A stretch of DNA of 64,000 nucleotides from JAOBAU01 sp034667465. GTDB taxonomy: Bacteria; Acidobacteriota; Thermoanaerobaculia; Gp7-AA8. Every line of letters starts with the position of its first letter. The stretch's first letter is position 1. Position numbers and translations under genes: made by a program. Below, one piece after another: positions 1-6,928 of this stretch. The stretch spans positions 620,001 to 684,000 of the forward strand of contig JAXDJV010000002.1 of NCBI GenBank assembly GCA_034667465.1. Reading direction: 5' to 3'. A model generated the notes under the pieces. That model was not told where the DNA came from, did not search any database, and saw nothing but the letters and a program-made list of their open reading frames with translations.

Positions 1-108
1 ACGTTCGGCCATCCGTTCTACTCGCTGATCGCCGATTACCGGATGTTGTTCCTGATGATGGCCGGCCGGATGGATGAAGAAGTGGAGCGCCTGTCATCCC
101 GAGCGTAG
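1..108 (+). CDS. C-terminal end of an unidentified protein (partial)
   Basis: An open frame runs in from the left edge and stops at TAG (106-108). The 35 visible residues include a hydrophobic stretch around YRMLFLMMAG followed by a charged end (RMDEEVERLSSRA). The last residues and the stop codon are encoded by the left arm of the palindromic repeat that starts at 92, so the natural C-terminus may have been replaced when the repeat inserted. Too little is present to assign a family, and the reading frame itself is inferred only from its being open. Confidence 0.45.
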   Translation, partial: TFGHPFYSLIADYRMLFLMMAGRMDEEVERLSSRA

Positions 109-188
109 CGAGGGATCCGGGAGGGCGGGGCGCGATCAGCTTCGGCGCGCACCACCCGCCCGGATCCTTCGCTACGCTCAGGATGACA
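92..188. repeat. Palindromic intergenic repeat, family A, copy 1
   Basis: The left arm (92-120, core GTCATCCCGAGCGTAGCGAG) and right arm (about 161-188, core CGCTACGCTCAGGATGAC) are near-perfect inverted copies around a G/C-rich centre (GGGCGGGG ... CCACCCGCC). Related copies occur at 3495-3568 and 16528-16616. The arms supply the TAG stop of the left-edge gene and the TGA stop (178-180) of the minus-strand gene that follows, so this copy lies between two convergent 3' ends and probably folds in both transcripts. Confidence 0.85.
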
Positions 189-543
189 TCTTCTTCAGCA
201 GCGTCTTCGGCGCGACCGCGCGGAAGCTCTCATCGATCCACGCTTTGATCAGGTCGACCGGCGCGTCTTTCGGATCGAGCTTCGCCGTCACCCAGCCGTG
301 TTTGCCGAGGCCGTAGTGCGTTGGCTCGGCCCACGGAAGATCGATGGCCATGTCGCGCGACTGCGGGAGTTTGACGGAGAGCGAGATCTCGCTCTCCGTC
401 GCACGCATGAAGATGAACGCTTTCCCTTTGACCTTGATCGCGCGCTCGCCCCACGGAAAGTCTTCGTGCGTTCCCGGGTAGCGCATCGCGTATTCGCGAA
501 GGTCGCTTTCGATCGAGGCCGCGGTCGCTTTCTTCTTCGCCAT
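178..543 (-). CDS. MmcQ/YjbR-family DNA-binding-like protein
   Basis: A 121-residue protein with the compact MmcQ/YjbR fold signature: an N-terminal acidic/aromatic stretch (YPGTHEDFPWGERAIKVKG), a central FIFMRATESEISLSVKLP strand pair, a GLGKHGWVTAKL segment and a C-terminal WIDESFRAVAPKTL helix. Members are small CyaY-like proteins; DNA binding has been proposed, but the cellular role is not well defined. The ATG at 543 was chosen because the MAKKK start follows the upstream peptidase stop by 2 nt, implying translational coupling. Its stop codon lies inside the family A repeat. Confidence 0.8.
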   Translation of the reverse strand: MAKKKATAASIESDLREYAMRYPGTHEDFPWGERAIKVKGKAFIFMRATESEISLSVKLPQSRDMAIDLPWAEPTHYGLGKHGWVTAKLDPKDAPVDLIKAWIDESFRAVAPKTLLKKMSS

Positions 544-545
544 CG

Positions 546-2690
546 TCAGCTCCGCGGTTTCGTGTCCGGTTTGCCCTGCGTGTTCTCCGGCGCTTTTTCC
601 TCTTCGATTCGCTTGCCGGTCGTCTTGTCGAAGACGGCGTTGCGGAGGAACGAGTCGGTGCTCCACGGTGCGCCGCCGCCGCCGAGGTATTTCTGGAACC
701 ACTCGAGGTGCGCGGTGTAATAGAGCGCCATCTCGTACCAGCTCGGCCAGTGACCGGCGTCCGAGTAAACGATCAGCCGCGACGGCACTTTCATCTTCTG
801 CAGGGCGGTGTACATCTGCAGCCCCTGCGTGTACGGCACGCGGTAATCGCGCTCACCGGTGATCACGAGGCACGGAGTCTTAAAGTTCTTCACCGAATTC
901 GACGGCGACCACTTCTCGAACAGCTCCGAGTTCCACGGCTGTCCCTTCAGGTCCCATTCCGGAAACCAGAGCTCCTCGGTTGCGCCATAGAACGAGCGCA
1001 GGTCATACAAACCCATCATCGACGCGATCGCCTTGAAGCGATCGGTGTGACCTTCGAACCAGTTCATCATGTAGCCGCCGTACGACCAGCCCATCGCGCC
1101 CATGCGCGTGCGATCGACATACGGCAGCTTCTCGAGCGCGTCGGTCACCTTCATCAAATCGTCGAACGGCTTGCCGCCCCAGTCACCGGAGATCGACGCC
1201 GTGTACTCCTGACCGAATCCGGTCGAGCCGTGCGGATTCGCAAAGGCGACGACGTAGCCGGCGCCCGGATAAACCTGCCAGTCGCCGCGGAACGAATCGG
1301 CCCACTGCGACTGCGGTCCGCCGTGCACATTGAGGATCAGCGGATACTTTTTCGCCGGATCGAAGTTGTGCGGTTTGACGATGAACACCTGAACGCGGAC
1401 GTTGTCGGCGCCGTTCACCCACATCGTCTCCGCCGATCGAACATCGACCTCGCGCAGGAAATCGTCGTTCATGTGCGTCAGTTGAACCGGAGTCGGTTTC
1501 GCGGAGAGATCGACGCGATAAATCTCCGACGGCTCGCCGACCGAGCGATGGATGTAGACCGCGTCCCTGCCGTTCTTCGCGACGTCGAACGAATCGATCG
1601 TGGCGTGCTCGAACAGTTTCGTGATCGCGCCCGAAGTCGTGTCGAGGCGAAAGAGCGGATTGCGTCCTTCGACTTCGCCGCTGAAGTAGAGCGCGCTCGA
1701 ATCGGCGCTCCATGCGTAATCGTCGATCCAGTTGTTGAATGACTTCGAGAGAATGCGCGACTGGCCGCTCGTCCGGTCATAGATCGCGAGCATGAAGAGC
1801 GCCGATTCATACGCCGGCGTCAGCTGCGTGCGGTAGGCGATGAAACGTCCGTCGGGCGAATACTTCGGCGAGCCGTCGAAGCTGTGATTCGCGGCGGTGA
1901 TGTTGCGCGCCACCGGCTTCTCATCTTTCAGCGAGACGAGCCAGAGATCGGCATTCGTCGACGACGCCTGTTCGGCATCGTGATTCGACGTGATGACGAG
2001 CTCCGTGCCATCGGGAGAGAAGTCGTACGCCGGCGGACCGCCGAGCGAGAACGGCGGCGCATCGAATTTGCCGGGAGTGACGTCGCGTGCTTTTCCGTCG
2101 GATGCGTTGGCGACGAACGTGTGCGTGACCGTGCCGTCTTTCCAACCGGTCCAGTGACGATAGAGCAGCGTGTTGTCGGCGGTGTGCGCCTTCAGTTTTC
2201 CGCTCGACCAGCGATCGCTGATCTTCTTGTTGCAGGCGTCGTCAGCGCCGCACTCCGGATAAACGTCGCTCGCGAACGCGATCAGTTTTCCGTCCTGCGA
2301 CCAGACCGGATCGGAGACGCCGGTTGAGATGTCGGTGAGCTGCTTCGCTTCGCCGCCGCCGGAGAGCGGGAGGATGAAGAGATTGCCGTCGCGCACGAAG
2401 GAGATCGATTTTCCGTCGGGCGCGAAGTGCGGCGCCGAATCCTTCTCGCCCTGCGTCAGCGCGCGGGCGTTGCGTCCGTCGGCATCCATGATCCAGATGC
2501 GATTCGTCCGTTTGCCGCGCGGCAGGTCGGACGTCGTCAGCGTGAACGCGACCATCGAGCCGTCGGGCGACACCGAAAGCTCGCTGGTTCCTTTGGTGCG
2601 ATAGAGGTCTTCGATTGTGAACGCGCGCTTCTGCGCGACCGCGGCGGTGGCGAGGAAGAGGGAGAAGACGAGAAGAAGCAGTCGTTTCAT
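546..2690 (-). CDS. S9-family prolyl oligopeptidase / acylaminoacyl-peptidase-like, secreted
   Basis: About 714 residues with an N-terminal signal peptide (MKRLLLLVFSLFLATAAVAQ). An N-terminal WD40/PD40-like propeller follows, with repeated SPDG, APDGKSISF and SPDGRFIAY motifs. The C-terminal alpha/beta hydrolase carries a visible catalytic triad: Ser in GWSYGGYM, Asp in GERDYRVPY and His in DAGHWP (about residues 536, 615 and 647). It is expected to cleave short peptides in the periplasm or outside the cell. An ATG four codons upstream (2702) is an alternative start; neither has a clear Shine-Dalgarno. It is transcribed with the YjbR-like gene and is divergent from fabI with only ~30 bp between, so the two promoters must overlap. 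Confidence 0.88.
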   Translation of the reverse strand: MKRLLLLVFSLFLATAAVAQKRAFTIEDLYRTKGTSELSVSPDGSMVAFTLTTSDLPRGKRTNRIWIMDADGRNARALTQGEKDSAPHFAPDGKSISFVRDGNLFILPLSGGGEAKQLTDISTGVSDPVWSQDGKLIAFASDVYPECGADDACNKKISDRWSSGKLKAHTADNTLLYRHWTGWKDGTVTHTFVANASDGKARDVTPGKFDAPPFSLGGPPAYDFSPDGTELVITSNHDAEQASSTNADLWLVSLKDEKPVARNITAANHSFDGSPKYSPDGRFIAYRTQLTPAYESALFMLAIYDRTSGQSRILSKSFNNWIDDYAWSADSSALYFSGEVEGRNPLFRLDTTSGAITKLFEHATIDSFDVAKNGRDAVYIHRSVGEPSEIYRVDLSAKPTPVQLTHMNDDFLREVDVRSAETMWVNGADNVRVQVFIVKPHNFDPAKKYPLILNVHGGPQSQWADSFRGDWQVYPGAGYVVAFANPHGSTGFGQEYTASISGDWGGKPFDDLMKVTDALEKLPYVDRTRMGAMGWSYGGYMMNWFEGHTDRFKAIASMMGLYDLRSFYGATEELWFPEWDLKGQPWNSELFEKWSPSNSVKNFKTPCLVITGERDYRVPYTQGLQMYTALQKMKVPSRLIVYSDAGHWPSWYEMALYYTAHLEWFQKYLGGGGAPWSTDSFLRNAVFDKTTGKRIEEEKAPENTQGKPDTKPRS

Positions 2691-2719
2691 GCGCGATATC
2701 ATGCTTCAAAGGAGTGGCA

Positions 2720-3493
2720 ATGGCATTACTCGATGGAAAAACCGGCATCATCTTCGGCGTCGCCAACAAACGCTCGATCGCATGGGCGATCGCGCAGGCT
2801 CTCTCCCGCGAAGGAATGCGCCTCGCGTTCACCTATCAGGGCGAGCGGCTGAAGGAAGGGGTCGAGTCGCTTGCGACGACGCTGCCGGACTCGCTGATCC
2901 TGCCATGCGATGTCACGTCCGATGCGGAAGTCGACGCCGTTTTTCGGAGCGTCGAGGAATCATTCGGCCGGCTCGACACGCTCATCCACTCCGTCGCGTT
3001 CGCGCCGCGCGAAGATCTCGAAGGCGACTTCGTGAACACGTCGCGTGAAGGCTTCAAGCTCGCGCACGACATCTCTGCGTATTCACTCGTCGTGCTGACG
3101 CGCGCCGCGGCTCCGCTGATGCTGAAGAACGGCGGCGGCTCGGTCGTAGCGATGAGTTACTACGGCGCGGAAAAAGCGGTCGAAGGCTACAACCTGATGG
3201 GCGTCGCGAAAGCATCGCTCGAAGCGTGCGTCCGCTACCTCGCCGCAAACCTCGGGCCGCAGAACATTCGCGTGAATGCGATCTCCGCCGGACCGGTGAA
3301 CACGCTCGCCGCGCGCGGGATCAAAGGCTTCACCGGGATGCTCAAACATCATGCTGAGAAAGCGCCGCTGCGCCGCAACGTCGAGCTGGATGAGATCGGA
3401 AACGCGGGACTGTTCCTCGCGTCGAACATGTCGTCGGCGATGACCGGCGAAGTGATGTACGTCGACTGCGGCTACAACGTGGTGGGGTTGTAG
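2720..3493 (+). CDS. fabI: Enoyl-[acyl-carrier-protein] reductase (NADH)
   Basis: A 257-residue short-chain dehydrogenase-type FabI. The N-terminal nucleotide-binding stretch GIIFGVANKRSIAWAIAQ and the catalytic Tyr-x6-Lys in YNLMGVAKAS are both present, as is the FabI-specific first Tyr region YYGAEKAVEGYNLMG. It reduces trans-2-enoyl-ACP in the last step of the fatty-acid elongation cycle. The ATG at 2720 is chosen because AAAGGAG (2708-2714) sits 5 nt upstream; an in-frame GTG at 2714 overlaps that ribosome site. A family A repeat begins right after the stop. Confidence 0.95.
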   Translation: MALLDGKTGIIFGVANKRSIAWAIAQALSREGMRLAFTYQGERLKEGVESLATTLPDSLILPCDVTSDAEVDAVFRSVEESFGRLDTLIHSVAFAPREDLEGDFVNTSREGFKLAHDISAYSLVVLTRAAAPLMLKNGGGSVVAMSYYGAEKAVEGYNLMGVAKASLEACVRYLAANLGPQNIRVNAISAGPVNTLAARGIKGFTGMLKHHAEKAPLRRNVELDEIGNAGLFLASNMSSAMTGEVMYVDCGYNVVGL

Positions 3494-3494
3494 C

Positions 3495-3568
3495 TGTCAT
3501 CCCGAGCGGGGCGGTTCGAGGGCATCGCGCGCCACCCGCCCGGATCCCTCGCTACGCTCGGGATGACT
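3495..3568. repeat. Palindromic intergenic repeat, family A, copy 2
   Basis: A shorter copy of the family: left arm TGTCATCCCGAGCG (3495-3508), GC-rich middle with CACCCGCC, right arm CGGATCCCTCGCTACGCTCG then GGATGAC ending near 3567. It fills the whole gap between the convergent fabI and anti-sigma genes and abuts both stop codons (TAG at 3491-3493, and TTA read as TAA at 3569-3571). Confidence 0.85.
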
Positions 3569-4366
3569 TTACACGCCGCCGGATACGTAGAAGTTCGTGT
3601 TCGACGGCTGCTCGACGCCGCCTTTCGGTTCGAGCGTCACCGCGAGGCCTTTGATCTCCGTTGCGACCGGCAGGTTCTCGACGGTGATCGAGGCCTTGCC
3701 GGTCTGCGTGACGTCGAACGTCCCGGCGCTTTGCGGTTTCGGCTGATCGGCGCGAATGATCCAGAGCTGGTAGCTGCGATCGCTGGCGTTGGCCGGCATG
3801 TTCGCGAAGAAGACAATCGCGCGGCGCGCCTCCGGCTCCAGGAAGACGCGCGCCGATGCGGACGGTGCGACCGCCTGTCCCGTCAGCGCGATCGTCTTCG
3901 TTCCCGCGGCTGCGATTGCGGCGATCTGCGCGGAGAGCTTCTCGTTTCGTTCGGTGAGGAGCGCGTTCTCCTCCGAGAAGTGTCTCGCTTCCGCTTCCGC
4001 GGTCACGCTCTTCTCGCGCTCCGCGCGGACGGCGAGCTCGCGCCATCCCCACAGCGCCAGGAAGAGCATCGCCGCGGCGCTCCACCACCAGCGATTGAAG
4101 AACGGACGAACGACGTTGTCGTCGTCTTCGTCTTCGTCAACATGCTGACCAATCGACGCGAGGACGCGTTCGCGCACCTCGGGCGGCGGCTGCACCGGAT
4201 CGAGTCCGCGTGCGAGCAGCGTTGCCGCTTCCGCGAGCTCCGCCTGCGCATTCGCACACGCCGGACACTCTTCGACGTGACTCCGCAGAGCGGCAGCTTC
4301 GTCGGCGGTTGCGGCGCCGACTGCGTCGAGCGCGGCGAGCGATTCGAATTCCTCGTGCGTCGTCAT
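3569..4366 (-). CDS. Anti-sigma factor, RskA-type with zinc-finger ZAS domain
   Basis: 265 residues. The N-terminal anti-sigma domain has the H-x3-C-x2-C motif (His30, Cys34, Cys37). A single Trp-rich membrane segment follows (about 92-110), then a coiled-coil stretch (about 125-155) and a C-terminal RskA-like extracytoplasmic domain with the family signature YQLWIIRADQPKPQSAGTF. It should hold the adjacent ECF sigma factor at the membrane until proteolysis or redox change releases it. It overlaps the sigma gene by 4 nt, the usual arrangement for a sigma/anti-sigma pair. Confidence 0.9.
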   Translation of the reverse strand: MTTHEEFESLAALDAVGAATADEAAALRSHVEECPACANAQAELAEAATLLARGLDPVQPPPEVRERVLASIGQHVDEDEDDDNVVRPFFNRWWWSAAAMLFLALWGWRELAVRAEREKSVTAEAEARHFSEENALLTERNEKLSAQIAAIAAAGTKTIALTGQAVAPSASARVFLEPEARRAIVFFANMPANASDRSYQLWIIRADQPKPQSAGTFDVTQTGKASITVENLPVATEIKGLAVTLEPKGGVEQPSNTNFYVSGGV

Positions 4367-4935
4367 TGAAATGCCCGCAGGCTCTCTCTCAGCTTTTTCA
4401 TCCCCAGCTGCATGCGCGTCTTAATGGTCCCGAGCGGCTCGCCGAGACGCTCGGCGATCTCCGACTGCGAGAAACCTTCAAAGTATGCAAGCTCCAGGGC
4501 CACTCGCTGCGCCTCCGGCAGCGCGGCCAGCGCTCCCCGAACCGCCGTTCCTTCTTCGGAACGGATCGCATGATCCGCTCCTGTCGATTTATCCGTGAAT
4601 CCGACGTGGATCGAGACTTCGCGTCCCGCGTCATTCTCGCGCTCATTGCGGATTTTGCGCGAACGAAGCCGGTCGATGCCGCGGCTGCGCGCGATCGAGA
4701 TCAGCCAGGCGATCTCGCTGCCGCGCGCTTCGTCGAACATCCGTGCGTTCGTCCACACCTTGACGAATGCTTCCTGCAGCACTTCCTGCGCATCTTCGGC
4801 GCTGCCGAGGATGCGGAGCAGCAGCGCGTAGAGCATCGACGAGTAGCGGTCGTACAGCGCTTCGAACGCGTCCGCGTCGCCTCGCGCCACCGCGGTCAGT
4901 AAGCCGGTGCTCTGCTCCGTCTGGTTCATCGTCAT
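4363..4935 (-). CDS. ECF-family RNA polymerase sigma factor (SigK-like)
   Basis: 190 residues. Region 2 is seen in FEALYDRYSSMLYALLLRILG and EDAQEVLQEAFVKVW. Region 4 is seen in LPEAQRVALELAYFEGFSQSEIAERL followed by PLGTIKTRMQLGMKKLRESL. This is the SigK/RpoE-type layout in which the C-terminal helix-turn-helix recognises the -35 element. It is first in a two-gene operon with its RskA-type anti-sigma factor; the stop and start codons overlap. It is probably autoregulated, though no promoter motif was confirmed upstream. Confidence 0.92.
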   Translation of the reverse strand: MTMNQTEQSTGLLTAVARGDADAFEALYDRYSSMLYALLLRILGSAEDAQEVLQEAFVKVWTNARMFDEARGSEIAWLISIARSRGIDRLRSRKIRNERENDAGREVSIHVGFTDKSTGADHAIRSEEGTAVRGALAALPEAQRVALELAYFEGFSQSEIAERLGEPLGTIKTRMQLGMKKLRESLRAFQ

Positions 4936-4977
4936 GCAGCGAGCCGATGGAAGTACGCCGTGAGCGCGAATCTGGAT

Positions 4978-5172
4978 TTATTCGCCGGACTTTTTGGGGT
5001 TGGACGGTTCGGGCGGAAACTCGAGATCGGTTTTCACGCCGGCTGTTTTCTGTTTGCGCGAGCCGGGAAAACCGCTCGGACGGCCGCTCGATTCTTTGTT
5101 CGTGCCGTGGCCGCTCGCGCCGCCGTCCCAGAAGCCTTTGCCGTTTACGTTCTCGCGAGGATTGCCAGCCAT
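4978..5172 (-). CDS. Small hydrophilic protein of unknown function (64 aa)
   Basis: An open frame starting MAGNPRENVNGKGFWDGG and ending PPEPSNPKKSGE; rich in Gly, Lys, Pro and Ser with no predicted membrane segment. A GGAG lies about 13 nt before the ATG at 5172, longer spacing than ideal. The strand-specific composition and the lack of a better frame support it as a real small gene, but no family is recognised. Upstream in-frame extension is possible. Confidence 0.4.
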   Translation of the reverse strand: MAGNPRENVNGKGFWDGGASGHGTNKESSGRPSGFPGSRKQKTAGVKTDLEFPPEPSNPKKSGE

Positions 5173-5241
5173 GGGGCGGATTCTACTCCGAATGATGGCA
5201 TCTCGCTCGCAGTACAAATAACCGTTACCAGGGAGGCCTTG

Positions 5242-5526
5242 ATGGTTGATAACATGAATCCCAACAGTCAGTTCCATCCGTACCAGCCCGAGACTTCGAC
5301 GCCCGCAATCGAGAAGACGCCGACCGGGCTGGACAGCATTCTGCAGCGAGTCGGTCTCAGCCGCGACTCGTTCAGCTCAGTCAGCAACTCGGTGAAGAAC
5401 GTCGACATGAAAGGCTCGGTCGAGAAGGCTCGCAGCTACGCACGCGCGAATCCTGGTCTGGTGCTCGGCGGTCTCGCCGCCGCGGTCATCGGCGCCGGAC
5501 TCTTGCGCGGGCGACGTACCGTGTAA
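5242..5526 (+). CDS. Small membrane-anchored protein, DUF883/ElaB-like C-terminus
   Basis: 94 residues. A polar N-terminal half (PNSQFHPYQPET) is followed by an amphipathic middle (DSILQRVGLSRDSFSSVSNS). The C-terminus SYARANPGLVLGGLAAAVIG then GAGLLRGRR is the A-x-NP-x3-hydrophobic-RR pattern of DUF883/YqjD/ElaB proteins, which tether to the inner membrane. GGGAGG (5231-5236) sits 5 nt before the ATG. A strong intrinsic terminator follows the stop directly. Function is unknown; relatives are linked to ribosome hibernation and stress in enterobacteria, which may not apply here. Confidence 0.75.
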   Translation: MVDNMNPNSQFHPYQPETSTPAIEKTPTGLDSILQRVGLSRDSFSSVSNSVKNVDMKGSVEKARSYARANPGLVLGGLAAAVIGAGLLRGRRTV

Positions 5527-5540
5527 ATTGATTTTTCGAA

Positions 5541-5571
5541 GAGCGGGCTGCAACGGCCCGCTTTTCTTTTT
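5541..5571 (+). terminator. Rho-independent terminator
   Basis: Stem AGCGGGC (5542-5548) and GCCCGCT (5556-5562) with a 7-nt loop, followed by TTTTCTTTTT. It ends the transcript of the small membrane protein and lies at the 3' end of the converging prepilin-like operon; the T-tract exists only in the plus direction. Confidence 0.9.
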
Positions 5572-6013
5572 ACTGCGAGTGGTAGGCGTATTTGATGTCG
5601 ACTTTCGTTCCGTTGATTTCACCGTCGAGCTTCACGGTCGCGGTCGACGGCGGGACGCCGCTCGAGACTCCGGTCACGTCGATGATGAATGACGATTTTT
5701 TATCGGCAGGATCGCCGATCGTGGTGCGCTCCATCGTCCCGGTCATCGTTCCCTCGGCATTCGCGTAATCGATCGTCGCCTTGTAATTCGCGCAGAGTTG
5801 CTCCGCCGCGAGGTCGGCCGCGTTCTCCGCGAGCGTCGTCGCGATGATCTTCGAGCGGAAGCGCTGCGCTTCGCGTAGCGCGCGCTGCGAATCGATCAGC
5901 ATCAGCTCCATCAGGCCGAAGTAGAGAATCGCCAGCGCAATCGCTGCGATCAATACGTAGCCGCGCTGACGTTCAGACCGTCGGGCGCTTGAAGAGAATC
6001 TGATCAATTGCAA
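5570..6013 (-). CDS. PilX-like type IV pilus assembly protein
   Basis: About 147 residues from a TTG start at 6013, chosen because AAAGGA lies 4 nt upstream; no ATG is available after the preceding gene's coding region. The N-terminus has the prepilin-like pattern RQRG|YVLIAAIALAILYF, with no Glu at position 5, as is usual for PilX-type minor pilins. The rest is a soluble domain without a recognised motif. It is the last gene of a three-gene prepilin operon, overlapping the upstream gene by about 40 nt. Confidence 0.7.
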   Translation of the reverse strand: MQLIRFSSSARRSERQRGYVLIAAIALAILYFGLMELMLIDSQRALREAQRFRSKIIATTLAENAADLAAEQLCANYKATIDYANAEGTMTGTMERTTIGDPADKKSSFIIDVTGVSSGVPPSTATVKLDGEINGTKVDIKYAYHSQ

Positions 6014-6479
6014 TTCGTCCTTTGTCGTCGCTCGCGGTGACGTGCACGGTTGGCATTTGCCCGGTGGAGGTGATCTCGTCGTCGTACGAAACACTGAAGT
6101 CAGGCACGGCGTGCGCGACCCAGTCGCTCGTCAGCGTCTCGGTTGAAAACGTCATCCGCCGCGCTTCGCCTTTCGTACGGAAGTCGTAGACCACCGTCTC
6201 CGCGGTTTTTTCGCGGATGCAATAGAGGACCACGACCTTCGCCGACCTCTCGTACTTCTGATATGCGTCCGGAACGGACTTGGCGTCGTACACATCGCGG
6301 CGCAACCGCGCGATCACCGCACTCGTATCCGGATGCGAAAGGAAGTTGACCGGAAACCGTTTCTCCTGGCTCCTCATCTCCGCCGTGAGAATCACGATGA
6401 TGAAAAGGAAGACGCCGAAGACGGCCAGCGTCACGACGACTTCCATCATCGTGTAGCCGCGCTGCGTGTCGCGCTTCAC
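5973..6479 (-). CDS. PilW-like prepilin-type N-terminal cleavage/methylation protein
   Basis: 168 residues from a GTG at 6479. The start VKRDTQRG|YTMMEVVVTLAVF carries a class III signal: short basic leader, Gly-1, aromatic +1 and Glu+5, followed by a ~20-residue hydrophobic helix. This places it as a minor pilin or pseudopilin assembled by the type IV pilus/type II secretion machinery. The GTG overlaps the upstream TGA in a GTGA coupling. The soluble domain is unassigned. Confidence 0.8.
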   Translation of the reverse strand: MKRDTQRGYTMMEVVVTLAVFGVFLFIIVILTAEMRSQEKRFPVNFLSHPDTSAVIARLRRDVYDAKSVPDAYQKYERSAKVVVLYCIREKTAETVVYDFRTKGEARRMTFSTETLTSDWVAHAVPDFSVSYDDEITSTGQMPTVHVTASDDKGRIAIDQILFKRPTV

Positions 6480-6880
6480 CACAGGTTGCTCCCGCCGGTA
6501 TTCGTGCGAACGACGTCGATCGCCGCGCTGCGCGACGCTTTCGCATCGCCCCACATGATCGTCAGGTGAATGTTCGCCGTGTTCGCATTCGTCTTCTTCA
6601 GCTCGACCGTCGTCTTGTACGGCTTCAGCGGCTGCAGAATCGACATGTCGGCGTAAAAGCCATTGGCCTCGTTGACCTTCGTATCGAGCTCACCAAAGTT
6701 GAAGTGGCGCCACACCTCCACTTCGTTCGCCAGCCCCTGGTACGCGAGGATCGTCTCGTTCGCGTTCTTCATATGTTTGCGGCGTTCCACGAACATACCG
6801 AGCGTCGTGGTGACGACGATGGTGAGGACGAAGAGGGCGGCGAGGACCTCGACCAGAGAAAAGCCGCGCTGGGCGCGCAT
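6476..6880 (-). CDS. PilV-like prepilin-type minor pilin
   Basis: 134 residues starting MRAQRG|FSLVEVLAALFVLT: a classic class III prepilin leader with Phe+1 and Glu+5. A start 11 codons upstream (ATG at 6913) has a GGAG 3 nt before it and would give a 17-residue leader; both are plausible. It is first in a pilV-pilW-pilX-like operon and divergent from gltX, with less than 50 bp for both promoters. The operon lacks the secretin and ATPase genes, which must lie elsewhere. Confidence 0.82.
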   Translation of the reverse strand: MRAQRGFSLVEVLAALFVLTIVVTTTLGMFVERRKHMKNANETILAYQGLANEVEVWRHFNFGELDTKVNEANGFYADMSILQPLKPYKTTVELKKTNANTANIHLTIMWGDAKASRSAAIDVVRTNTGGSNLW

Positions 6881-6928
6881 ATTGGTCGATTGTACTCGCC
6901 ACGCTGCTCGCATAGACTCCACCGCCGC

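Noticed and set aside
708..1742. Long plus-strand open frame opposite the S9 peptidase
   Set aside because: Arg-rich shadow of a GC-rich gene; no ribosome site or recognisable motifs, while the minus strand encodes a complete catalytic triad.
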